Positions 54,408-64,000 of a DNA stretch of 64,000 nucleotides are shown piece after piece. The position numbers and the translations under genes were made by a program. Position 1 is the first letter of the stretch, and each line of letters begins with the position of its first letter. The DNA comes from Clitopilus passeckerianus (Eukaryota > Basidiomycota > Agaricomycetes > Agaricales > Entolomataceae), in NCBI GenBank assembly GCA_944990035.1, contig CALYLX010000133.1:62001-126000 (forward strand). Reading direction: 5' to 3'. The notes beneath the pieces are model-generated. The model was not told where the DNA came from. It searched no databases and saw nothing but the letters and a program-made list of their open reading frames with translations.

Positions 54408-55092
54408 TTATGCTAGGCAGAAACAGCAGCAGATTCCGAACATTGACCACATTGCGATCTCAGCATCCTCGGCGTCGGCTTTCACTCGAGAGTATCTACA
54501 CCAGAGAAGAAGTAGAAGGATTGTGAGGAATTCGTCGTCTGAAACTTCAGATTCTACAATTACGGCTGGGAGCTCCGATTTGGTCAGTGCTTTCGACTTG
54601 AACTCATGGAAGATGGCGATTGGTGTCTCGTCCGGTGTGCCTGAATGTATTCGGAAGATCTGACGATTGCTTAGCCATTCGTCATTCCCGGAGGTCCAAG
54701 GGCTTACCTTCCATGTCTTTATTGGTAGATCATACGCTGTTAGATATTGTTCGCCATCAAGGTTCCAACGACGCCCGAAATGTAGCCTATTGGAAGACTA
54801 CGTTAGTTTCCCGGAGAAATCGGCAGTAGATCCAGGTAGCAACAAACCCCATGACCGTCTCATTCTTTCCTATGTCAGAAACGAGGTACGCTTCACCATG
54901 CACCTCGAAAGTTTCCTTATCCTTCCAATGCGCCACCGCAATCTTTCCATCAGAAGCTGTGATGGTGGTGGAGTCGAGTCTTTTCTTCTTTGAAGCGAAG
55001 GAATGCGTCGTATACGTCGTGGAGGTGGCGGCACTACTTAGCACGGAGTTGAAATAGTCGCGAGTATTGTCGAAGGTATACCGAGTTGCCAT
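54408..55092 (-). CDS. DUF6593 family protein (copy 9)
   Basis: 191-aa protein, exons 54848-55092 (245 bp), 54708-54786 (79 bp) and 54408-54659 (252 bp). Landmarks: MATRYTFDNTRDYFNSVLSS, ASDGKIAVAHWKDKETFEVHG, RRWNLDGEQYLTAYDLPIKTWK, IFRIHSGTPDETPIAIFHEF, and the helix DDEFLTILLLLLWCRYSR. The tail is Cys-rich (MFGICCCFCLA), which could carry palmitoylation and tether the protein to a membrane. Copy 10 has the same exon 1 and 2 lengths and a similar tail. It is convergent with the aldo/keto reductase, 95 bp away. Confidence 0.78.
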
Positions 55093-55792
55093 TATCACTG
55101 AGGACTACGTCTAGCTCGGGAGTATGTAGAGCAAGCGTTGAACGGCCACACTGGGTAAGCTCACCGCCGTTATAACTTTTGTTGGAGCAAGGCAGTGCTC
55201 TCTGGCAGGTTGACCTTGGCCACGCGGGTACTGTTCACGACCTCCCAAGTAAAAGTCGAGCCAAGCAAAAATTCGTATCGGATACAGAAATAGTGCTGTT
55301 GACATACCTTGGCACCGGTACCTCGGCGTTCATAAACGAGGCTAAGGTCCCAAGGAAATATTAGTACTTTAAGCTCGACAGGACCGACGCCCGAACATTG
55401 CTGTGCACCTTGGCTGAATTCCAAGTCTCTGTGCCAAGAGGTTGAGGTGCGATGGATCTCAGCGTTTTAGGTTGCCATCAAGTCAACTCCACTTTGAGCC
55501 GACTTTGGCTTAGTACAGCGCCACACACAGGTAGCTTCACACCTACTGGGAAGTTAGGCCGTCGGGGGTCCCCTGTTTGAGCGACTCTCCTGTGTCTGCA
55601 GAATGGAGAGTAGGTTGAGCGACTTAACCTACCGTCACTGGAACCCAGACTATAACAAGGCCTTCGTGAATGTTGTGAAATCGACAAGAAGCAAAGGTAT
55701 ATTCTTGAGGTACTAGTACAAAACAGGTATTCATGCTCCTTGTCGATTGCCTTCCACCCTAGCGTTACTCGAAATCCATAAGACGACGTCCT
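55093..55792. other. Intergenic; no gene seen
   Basis: 700 bp between DUF6593 copies 9 and 10. Nothing recognised. Confidence 0.5.
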
Positions 55793-56488
55793 TTAAGATA
55801 CACAGAAGCAGCAGAAAATTCCGAAAAATGCCCAGACCGCCCTCTCCGTCTTCGCATCAGCCTTCTCTTTGAAGCGCAAGTAGCCACACCAGAGAAGGAG
55901 TAGAAGAATGGTAAGGAACTCATCCTCCGAGACCTCAGAGTCAATGATTATCGCAGGCAGCTCGTTTTTTTCCAGTGCTTTTGACTTGGCCTCGTGGAAG
56001 AGGGCAACTGGTTTGTCGCCCTGGGTGCCAGAATACACGCGGAAGACCTAGAATTTAATCCTCGATTAGTTGGTGTATTGTTTTTGGGCATATTTGAATT
56101 CATACCTTCCATGTCTTCATGGCTGCATCCCATCCGGTTAAGTATTCTTCGCCAGATATGATCCAGCGTCGTCCATCCTCCAGACTGCGAGAAGATGCGT
56201 TAGAGACGGGAGGAATGGCAGGATAATCAAAGAAAGGACGAACCCTTCGACGGTCACATTTTTACCTACGTCGAACATCGGGTATTTTTCGCCACGCAAT
56301 TCAAAGGCTCCCTTATCTCTCCAATGGGCGAAAGCCGTCCTTCCATCTGAGGATGTGACGGTGGTAATGTCCAGTCGTTTCTTGCCCGCCGCAACCGAAT
56401 ACATAGAGTACGTGGTCGGTGTGGTAGTGCTGCTCAGCACGGAATTGAAGTAGTCATGGTCATTGTCAAAGTTATATCGAGTGGTCAT
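55793..56488 (-). CDS. DUF6593 family protein (copy 10)
   Basis: 192-aa protein, exons 56244-56488 (245 bp), 56106-56184 (79 bp) and 55793-56047 (255 bp). It is a tandem sister of copy 9: MTTRYNFDNDHDYFNSVLSS, SSDGRTAFAHWRDKGAFELRG, RRWIISGEEYLTGWDAAMKTWK, VFRVYSGTQGDKPVALFHEAKSK, helix DEFLTILLLLLWCGYLR and Cys-rich tail FFGIFCCFCVS. The tail and helix are more conserved with copy 9 than with any other locus in the window. Confidence 0.78.
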
Positions 56489-59338
56489 TGCAGTCGTAGC
56501 GAGGGTATCTTAGAATGATTCGGAGCCAAGGTCGTGCCCAGAACCTTTATACACCATACTGGGGATCAGACCAAGGCTGTGTAGAAGCAGCATGAAGGAT
56601 TGGCCCAGATTGCGGTTTCCAAGCATTGCTGTGCTCTAATGGTGTATTTCAAACCATTTCCGGTAAGCCAAGCCATCTAGACGTCCCAGATAGTAGCCAG
56701 AAGTGGATTTGGTTCCTCCTCGATTCCACCCTTTCCGGTTTAGCAGAAGTTTCTGGCCCTAGGCAGCTTCACAGCTATCGGCAGTCGTAGGCTCTCCTCG
56801 CAATTGCACATGGCTTTTTTCGCCACCGCACCCTCACCTCTGATTAATATGGGGAGGCAAGACGTTTGTGTTTCAAGCTTCTTGGACTACCGACGGTGAT
56901 CTGCCTCCGTTGAAAAGGCTGCGGCTAGCCAGCGACACTGAAAACAAGCGAGCTGATTCCAGGACCTCTTGCAGATGCCAGACACGTGTTTTCTTGTATT
57001 CTCCGATCGCATCGGGCATTGCAATTGGAAGAAGAGGGAAATATGAGGTAGCTAACCCATAAGCCTAGAGTGCCGCCCCTAGTCCGTAATACCGTACAGA
57101 GCTGCAGTTTAAGTTGCACTTGAAGAAAATTCAAACTAACAGTGGCCAGGCACCGAGGCACATTCCCTTGGCTGTGCTAAGCGATAAGATGGAGATAAGA
57201 TTAGATTCTTGAATTCGATCATGATCGCTACGACGGACCGGGCCGTCGGGTGGCAATACCCTACTTTACCTGTCAGTCCCATTCATGGCCAATTTTCCAG
57301 TGTCCTGTTCCTTCATACTCATTGAAATCCGTTCTGAAGGCGAGCGTCATCTACATCCGCATAAAAGCCCGGCAGGCGTACTATGAGCGAAAGAGAGATA
57401 TGCCGACGCGGGACAATTGCAGAAGAGTTCGCGAAATCCGACCGTAATTTCGCTGTAAGAAACCATGACACCGAACGAGAAATGGCCATACACAGCTGGC
57501 AGCCTCATGATATTTATATTGATCCGTTCTTGAATGGCGTACCTGGTACCGGCTTTGTTTGAATGTACTTGAGCATGAGAACGGCAACCCTACGCAGTCG
57601 TAGGGTTACAGAATTTATTTGCCAATTTCCAACCCTCCCTACACAGGGAAAGGTTCATGTTCTCACCAATCCAATGCCAGCAGGGAAGAATGGTTTATTG
57701 TTGCGAAGCAGGCGGAATCACATCGAGAACGGAACCTAATACATTCCAACCTCCTCGCCAAGCCCGCGATCAACTTCGCCAAGAGTACCCTGAAGTCCAT
57801 ACACTTTTTCTTCCAGCTGCCTTAGGTTGTATTACTCGCTGGTTAAACCCCGGACTGAGCTCGGGATGAGTGATTCGTAAAGAACACCAATACCTCGGAC
57901 GGAAGATACTACGGAAGGCTCATCGATAGGAAGTTTTTCGCTCAGTTATGGTCAAGGTTATGGTTTTTGGGCAAGAGTCATGGATGACCTGGTTTAGGAT
58001 GATAGCATGATGGATGGAAGGAATGAGAAAATTGTATGGCCCATTGTTGTTCGAGAGCCTTCCCGCTTCGAAGGTTTGCACCACCAACTGGACCGGGCCG
58101 CCATAAGAAGGATACAATGTATGCAAGTATGTTATTGATCTACGTATCATATCATGATTGATAGGAGATTGTGACGTTAGAGAACTAGATAGACCCACGA
58201 GAAGCAGAAGTTCCATTCAAAAACGGAGGTAGTGGAGCAGAAGTCGACCGTTGTCGAACTGAATACTGATAGGCATTGAAGCCCTTACATCCGTTACTTC
58301 AGTCGTCGCCTGATTCTAGATTAAATGCCAGACTCTCTCGAGAAGGGGTATTCGACCAGGTCGCCGCTATAATTAGGAGCAATGAGCGTCGAGATCAAGT
58401 CCGAGGGGCTCGAGCTCCCAATTGCTCAAAGTTCGGCGACGAATTGGCGCTGCCTAGGTTTCGGCGGCACCAGAGAGGAAATAGTCTCGCCAGATAACTG
58501 AGTGTTATCTAACAGATAAAACTGTCCGAGAATGAGCAAACGAGAGGCTTGTATGAGCGAATAATTCTCAGCGGTAGATTCTCGGTGGCCCAACGGTGGT
58601 TGGTTGAAGAAGAAAACAATGTCGTTGATCTTCACAAACAACGCCAAGCACGGCAATGAAACTGGCTCGTCGGCAATCTGCTGTCAACACTCTCGACAAT
58701 CCCTCATCGGACTGCCACCATGTTGACTCCGTGCCATGGGGTTTCCCCAGATTTGTGGAGACATTTGGCTTTTTGCCCTCCTTGAATTCTCGTCAATTCT
58801 TGGGGGATAGTTGGCCGGGATATACCAAAAGTCACCCCTGCAAAGCCCTTCATAGCGGCGTTGGACCCTCGAAACCAATGGTCATGGGCACCAGGTCATG
58901 TAATGCATTCATGACCATCAAGAAGATCAAATTCGGTGACATGGCATTCAATTGAAAACTTATCCGGGAGACCCGACTCTCATTCCTACACCCGAAATCT
59001 AGCCGTGTGTCTTCTGACCTACCAGGTTGACACTGTACTCGTAGACCTCATGATGCTCTGCCTTCCATTGCAGCCTCAGGTCTCTGGGCGGAAAGATTTC
59101 GGCCACTCCCCACACTGCCAAGGCTTTGACCCTCGATGTCTCTTTCATTTTTCGCCATCGTCTCAATGCTGGCCGTTATCGTCCCCAAGTGTACCTTGCT
59201 AATCGACCATCCGTTCTGCATTGCGCTATGAAGCGAGGGTCCTCATGCCGGGTATTCTCCGCACGATACGCATACTTAAACTGGAATTGAGGACCGTTGT
59301 TTCCTCAGTTCGACGAACGAGCAAACTCCTACTACGAC
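56489..59338. other. Long intergenic region before cellobiohydrolase
   Basis: 2.85 kb in which I found no supported gene, tRNA or element ends. The 3' part is promoter space for the GH7 gene, with a TACTTAAACT block about 65 bp before the ATG. Confidence 0.45.
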
Positions 59339-60997
59339 ATGTTCCCAAAATCCACTCTCCTCACCCTTTCTTTCCTCGCTGCGGCAGTCTGCGCCCAGCA
59401 GGTTGGCACTAACACTGCCGAAACCCACCCCAAGCTCTCCTGGCAGAAGTGCACAAAGAGCGGTGGATGCCAGACTCAGTCCACTGGCTCAGTTGTCCTT
59501 GACGCTAACTGGCGCTGGGTCCACAAGACCGGCGACTACACCAACTGTTACACTGGTAACTCTTGGGATACCTCCATCTGCCCGGATGGCGCCACCTGCG
59601 CTAAGAACTGTGCCCTCGAGGGTGCCGACTACCCTGGCACATACGGTATCACTGCTTCCTCCGACTCTCTTACCCTCAAATTCGTCACTGGTTCCGGCGA
59701 TAACAAGAACGTCGGCTCCCGCGTCTACCTTATGAACGGCGACAGCAAGTACGAGCTCTTCAAGGTTCTCAACCAGGAGTTCACTTTCGACGTCGACCTC
59801 TCGAAACTGCCTTGCGGTCTTAACGGAGCCCTCTACTTCTCCGAGATGGACGCCGATGGTGGTACTGCCAAGTGGTCCGGCAACAAGGCTGGTGCTAAGT
59901 ACGGTACCGGTTACTGCGACTCTCAGTGCCCCCGTGACATCAAGTTCATTGCTGGCGAGGTAAGTTTTCAATCATCTACGATAATTCTGGACCCATCTCT
60001 AACTTTATTCTTCACAGGCTAACGTTGCTGGCTGGGGTGGCTCTCCTAATGACCCCAACGCCGGAAAGGGTAACTCCGGTGCCTGCTGTAATGAGATGGA
60101 TATCTGGGAGGCTAATTCCATCGCTGCTGCCTACACCCCTCACCCTTGTACCGTCAGCGGTCTCTCCAAGTGCACTGGCAGCTCTTGCGGGACCAACAGT
60201 CGCTACGACACCGTCTGCGACCCCGATGGTTGCGATTTCAACTCTTACCGTATGGGCGACCAGAGCTTCTATGGTCCTGGCCTCAAGGTCAACACCAACT
60301 CCAAGTTCACTGTCGTCACCCAATTCATAACCAACACCGGTACCGCTAGCGGCACGCTCAGCGAGATCCGTCGTCTCTATGTCCAGAACGGACAGGTCAT
60401 CCAGAACTCCAAGGTCAATATCCCTGGAATGGACGCCTCCGACTCCATCACCACCGCATTCTGCGACTCTCAGAAGACCGTTTTCGGCGATACCAAGTCC
60501 TTCCAGAACAAGGGTGGCTTGGCTAACATGAGCAAGGCTCTCGCCAACGGAATGGTCTTGGTCTTGTCCGTCTGGGACGATCATGAAGCCAACATGCTCT
60601 GGCTCGACTCTTCCTACCCCACCGACGCTGACGCATCCAAGCCTGGTATCAAGCGTGGTACTTGCGCTACCACCTCCGGCAAGCCCACCGACGTCGAGAC
60701 CAACAATGCCAATGCACAGGTCACCTTCTCCAACATCAAGGTTGGTGATATCGGCTCTACCTACACCGGTGGCTCCAGCACCAGCAACCCCGGCGGAGGA
60801 ACCACCACTACCTCTGCTCCTCCTTCCGGCCAGACTCAAGTCAAGTACGGCCAATGGTAAGTTCCCGTTTGTCTCGGTTCTGTCGATTGATTCTGATGAC
60901 TTCTTACAGCGGCGGCCAAGGCTGGAATGGTCCTACTGCCTGCGCGTCGGGATCGACCTGCCAGGTCCTCAACCCGTTCTACAGCCAGTGCTTGTAA
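59339..60997 (+). CDS. GH7 cellobiohydrolase (cellobiohydrolase I type) with CBM1
   Basis: 515-aa secreted cellulase, exons 59339-59959, 60018-60856 and 60910-60997. A signal peptide of 18-19 residues (ends VCAQ) precedes the GH7 domain beginning [15 protein letters not shown]. The retaining catalytic motif E-M-D-I-W-E is in [10 protein letters not shown], with nucleophile and acid/base Glu. The loop blocks characteristic of processive cellobiohydrolases are present ([35 protein letters not shown]). A Gly/Ser/Thr/Pro linker ([15 protein letters not shown]) leads to a CBM1 cellulose-binding module ([21 protein letters not shown]...). It releases cellobiose from the chain ends of crystalline cellulose. 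The last intron splits the CBM1 at its first Cys codon. Coding regions use C- and G-ending codons strongly, fitting high expression. Confidence 0.96.
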
Positions 60998-61618
60998 ACG
61001 CGAGTCGCAGTGTTACTTTTTTACTTGGGTTGTACGATTTCAAAAGACGGCTACTTATGTATTTCTCTATCATCGGGCATTCATGTACTTCTGTAGAACC
61101 TCACGCAAATTTCCTTTCTGCCTCTGCATTTACCGAGCTGCGATATAACACCAGCTTCCGCCTGTAATCTCAATCTGTTATCTGTTATCTTGAGCGCCAT
61201 CCGTTTCTCTACATTTCCGTGATAACAGGAATCGGACATCCGGCTCGGATAAGCCGGTAACTCGATGAACCATGTGCGACTCGTGACTCGTTTCCTGGTC
61301 CTCGTTGACTGCAACCTCTTTGACAATCGACAATGAATTTCTGCAGAGTCACTGCGCAATCCGCAGTTAGAGCTTCGGCATAAGATTGAGATTATCAAGT
61401 CATACTCGTGGAATCTCTCGCCAAAACGCTCGCTGCGCACCCCAAACGCCATGCATCACTGACAAACATCAGCTGCGCACCGACATTCTTGGGTATTCCC
61501 TCGACCACACGCCCATTCGCCGATGGGGCCTGGAGTTGCTCCCGGTTGACATCAGAATGATATATAACGACTCCAAAAACAACATTCAAGTCACCCACTC
61601 TCACTCATTTGCTCTGGC
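60998..61618. other. Intergenic; no gene seen
   Basis: 620 bp between cellobiohydrolase and the membrane protein at 61619. Nothing recognised beyond promoter and terminator space. Confidence 0.5.
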
Positions 61619-63223
61619 ATGAAAATGAGCAACCCTAAAGATTTCGAATCTGAAAAACGTCGTGGTGACCAGCAAACACTCCTGCCTGCTCACCAAGCTA
61701 TCCCAGGACAGTTCTGCTGCCAAGGTTGTGTCCTTCGAGCTGAAAGGAAGGCAAAAGCTCGTCGTAGCCGTCGCAGGGCCGTTCGTTTTCTGGCCATCTT
61801 CGCCATTACCTGCTGGGTCGGGCTTCACTTTTTCGGCGGTGTAGCTTTCTGGAATTTGGGCGACAAGCAGATGGGGGTTCGTGTCATTCACCAACTTTCT
61901 TCATTAAAACCGTGAACTAAGTATTTCCCGCCAACAGCGCATCAACGACGACGGCCCAGTCGACTTCCCTATTCCCTCTGATATTCATCTTGGGGAATGT
62001 GCTTATTGGGAAGACGTTGACCCCCCTCGCTGGTCTCGTTTCCGCTCCAAGACGTCATTCGAGCTTCCCTTGTCCTCTGACAAGCTTTTCCTGCTCTCCC
62101 GTGGTGTCGTTGCTGGCCACGTGAAAGTTGAAGCCACGGACGATGATAGTGATGTTGCTACCGTCACCGTCGTTGCAGACTACAGGGATGAAGACGGTCT
62201 GGACTGGATCAAGGTCTGCGATGTCGAGAAAGGAGAGAAGGAGAAGGGTGTCGGGCTCTTCGTAAGTGCTGTTCCATCCCAATTTCCGAGTGAACAGCAG
62301 ACTGAGTCATTTATCAGGGACCTCATCACATTCACCGCCCTCACCACGGCGTCAGTCTCGGCGTCACGGTTTCTCTCCCAAGGGGTGGCGCCGACAAGGT
62401 TCTAAACGTCAAGGACTTGGAAACCGACCTCAGCATTTTCAGCCATCACATTGATGATCTTGTGGGCAAGGTCACTTTTGACCGTATCAAATTGCGATCC
62501 GCCAACGCTGGCATCCATGTCGACGTACGTCAGTTTCATCCAAGGTTCCGCTGCTGTAACTAATGTTTGCCATTGGCCCCCCAGTCTCTGCTCGCAAAAA
62601 ATGCCGATGTTGCATCCGCTAACGCGGCTATTGAGGGTCGTTTCGACGTCACGGACGAGCTCATACTTCACACTGCAAATGCGCCGATCAAGGTTGAGGC
62701 CAATCTCTACAACACAGCTGAGGGTGATAAAACCACCTTGGACATGTCCACCAGCAATGGGTACGTCACAATTATTTTACCGCTACCTTCAATACGGAGA
62801 GCTTACCTATGCGATAGACCTATCAAATCCGAGCTCAACCTCTACTCTACCAGCGACGAGAAAACTGGAGGTGACTTCGTTGTTAGCGCGAAGACGGCGA
62901 TGGGCCCCTTGAACCTCAACTTCCATTCCGCACCCGTCAACTCAGCACTCTCGGTTGAGGCTTCAACTGCCCTAGGACCCGCCACTGTCAAGCTCCACAA
63001 GACCTACGAGGGTGCCTTCGAGGCTGCAACTTCCATGAAGAGGCCTACCGTCATTGTCGACAGGAATGCGGAAGATCCGGCTGGCAAGGGAAGGAAGAGA
63101 GACGTAAAGATCAGCCAGAACGGATCCAGCGTCAAGGGTGTTGCTAGCTGGTCCGATGAAGGGAAGGATAGAGGGAAAGTCCAGGTTTCAACTAGCCTTG
63201 CTGGGGTGACTCTGGTGCTTTGA
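61619..63223 (+). CDS. Single-pass membrane protein with DUF7330-like repeated beta domain
   Basis: 456-aa protein, exons 61619-61876, 61938-62261, 62318-62524, 62585-62760 and 62818-63223. The N-terminal 50 residues are basic (ERKAKARRSRRRAVR), followed by one membrane helix (FLAIFAITCWVGLHFFGGVAFW), so the bulk should lie outside the cytosol. The rest is made of short beta repeats of the form ANAPIKVEANL / SNGPIKSELNL / ALGPATVKL, like the 'adhesin-like' DUF7330/DUF4097 proteins common in Agaricomycetes, whose role is not known. The start at 61619 is the first ATG; an ATG at 61625 is equally possible. A second, related gene begins at 63594. Confidence 0.72.
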
Positions 63224-63593
63224 GTCAGCTCTGTTTTTTTTTTCTAATGTCGATTTTCGTCGTGTTCACGCGTATGTTGATGTTGCAAATAATCACATCC
63301 TTGCTGTTTGACCTCGATTCGTGTTCCCCTCATGTCTATTGACATCTGCTTGGCGTATTTGGCTTTCCACCACTTGCACTGATGCATACGGCCTTTCCAA
63401 GCCGTTCGTGCTCATTGACCAGTTCGGTCTGATGTCGAACAGCCGTGACACTGACGATGGCGATGACTCTTCTTTCTCCTTAGAGCAACTTGTGTGCATG
63501 TGTATATGTGTTAACCACATACACCAACGCTGAACTCGGGGCAATAAATACGGGTTTGTGTTATTTGGTCTCCCCATCCACTTCCGACATCCT
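63224..63593. other. Intergenic; no gene seen
   Basis: 370 bp with a T-run at 63234-63243 just after the stop codon. Nothing else recognised. Confidence 0.5.
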
Positions 63594-64000
63594 ATGGACA
63601 CCAAATCTAAGAAGCAAGAGCATCTGCCCCATCCCCTGGGCGAAGGCGTCCAAAGCACGAAGAATGGAACGTCGCGACGGGGAAAACTCTGGTATTTCGC
63701 ACACCTTTCTGGTTTGATTGGGCTCGTCCTCCTGTGGAAAGATCCCATAAAGCGTCGACTTTTTCATGATGTTTCCATGACAGATGTGAGCATCCCATTG
63801 TTGCTCTCGATCGTTTGCTGAACTAAGATATGTGTAGACGACGGCTCAATGGTCCATTCCCTCCGATATTACGCTCGACATTTGTGATCCCTGGCAGAAA
63901 ACACCAGGCTGGTTCTGGCAACGTTCCAACGCCAAAGCGTCGTTTGATCTTCCTCTTGATTTGGATACCCTTCTCCTCCTATCTGGCAGTTCCGACTTTG
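63594..64000 (+). CDS. Paralogue of the membrane protein at 61619, cut by the window end
   Basis: Exon 1 (63594-63785) encodes a basic N-terminus and a hydrophobic segment (LWYFAHLSGLIGLVLLW). Exon 2 (from 63838) encodes WSIPSDITLDICDPW and SNAKASFDLPLDLDTLLLLSG, clearly parallel to FPIPSDIHLGECAYW and KTSFELPLSSDKLFLLS of the gene at 61619. The frame is open to base 64000. It is a tandem duplicate with a shorter membrane segment. Confidence 0.65.

Noticed and set aside
57250..58700. Several 60-100-codon frames before the cellobiohydrolase gene
   Set aside because: No splice continuity, composition signal or recognisable motif; treated as intergenic.
60012..60854. 280-codon open frame on the minus strand inside the cellobiohydrolase gene
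   Set aside because: It is the antisense shadow of strongly codon-biased GH7 exon 2; the sense strand has the catalytic motif and splice sites.
1..64000. CRISPR arrays, prophage or bacterial operons
   Set aside because: No regular direct repeats with spacers, no ribosome-binding-site spacing, and genes have spliceosomal introns.

Overview
The window reads as nuclear DNA of a filamentous basidiomycete, most likely an Agaricomycete. Nearly every gene is split by 48-65 bp introns with GTRNGT donors. The gene content also fits: a GH7 cellobiohydrolase with a fungal CBM1, a multi-exon P450, CFEM, HsbA and DUF6593 families, F-box paralogues and a hemerythrin-like HHE protein. No plasmid, phage, bacterial or CRISPR features were seen.

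Layout. 0.4-8 kb: small secreted proteins. Two 8-cysteine CFEM-type genes (398, 1042) recur at 6928 (broken) and 7614 (intact), and three decaying HsbA-like surface-protein genes lie between the pairs, along with a DUF6593 gene and an intron-containing tRNA. 9.2-20.6 kb: a secreted CD38/ADP-ribosyl-cyclase-like protein, a Kex2-type repeat precursor (11244-11920), a calpain-type protease with an Arg/Ser and Met/Gly/Pro-rich tail, a P450 and an HHE protein. 21-31.7 kb: six DUF6593 loci on both strands, with exosome subunit RRP46, a short KNH-like secreted protein and a GPI-type CFEM protein. 33-36.1 kb: a mobile-element-like insertion with nested inverted repeats, an unrecognised 412-aa gene and a truncated GCR1_C-type ORF. 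36.1-37.7 kb: a second DUF6593 + CFEM-GPI cassette duplicated from 30.3-31.7 kb. 39.6-42 kb: the second CD38-like gene and RPC40. 42.3-50.4 kb: three tandem F-box/zinc-finger genes in different states of decay. 50.4-53.2 kb: gene-poor DNA with a tRNA-derived SINE-like piece. 53.2-64 kb: aldo/keto reductase, two more DUF6593 genes, GH7 cellobiohydrolase, and two tandem membrane-anchored DUF7330-like genes (the second runs off the window).

Interpretation. A few conserved housekeeping genes (RRP46, RPC40, tRNA) are embedded in fast-evolving accessory DNA built by local duplication and decay. The accessory products mostly carry signal peptides and would act outside the cell or at its surface: CFEM proteins, HsbA, CD38-like NAD-glycohydrolase candidates, the processed-repeat precursor and cellobiohydrolase. 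The most unusual locus is 11244-11920, where each repeat of a secreted precursor is one phase-0 exon, every boundary is an Arg cluster, and the stop codon sits alone in the last exon. All splice sites were inferred by eye, using frame, paralogue comparison and exon-length agreement.
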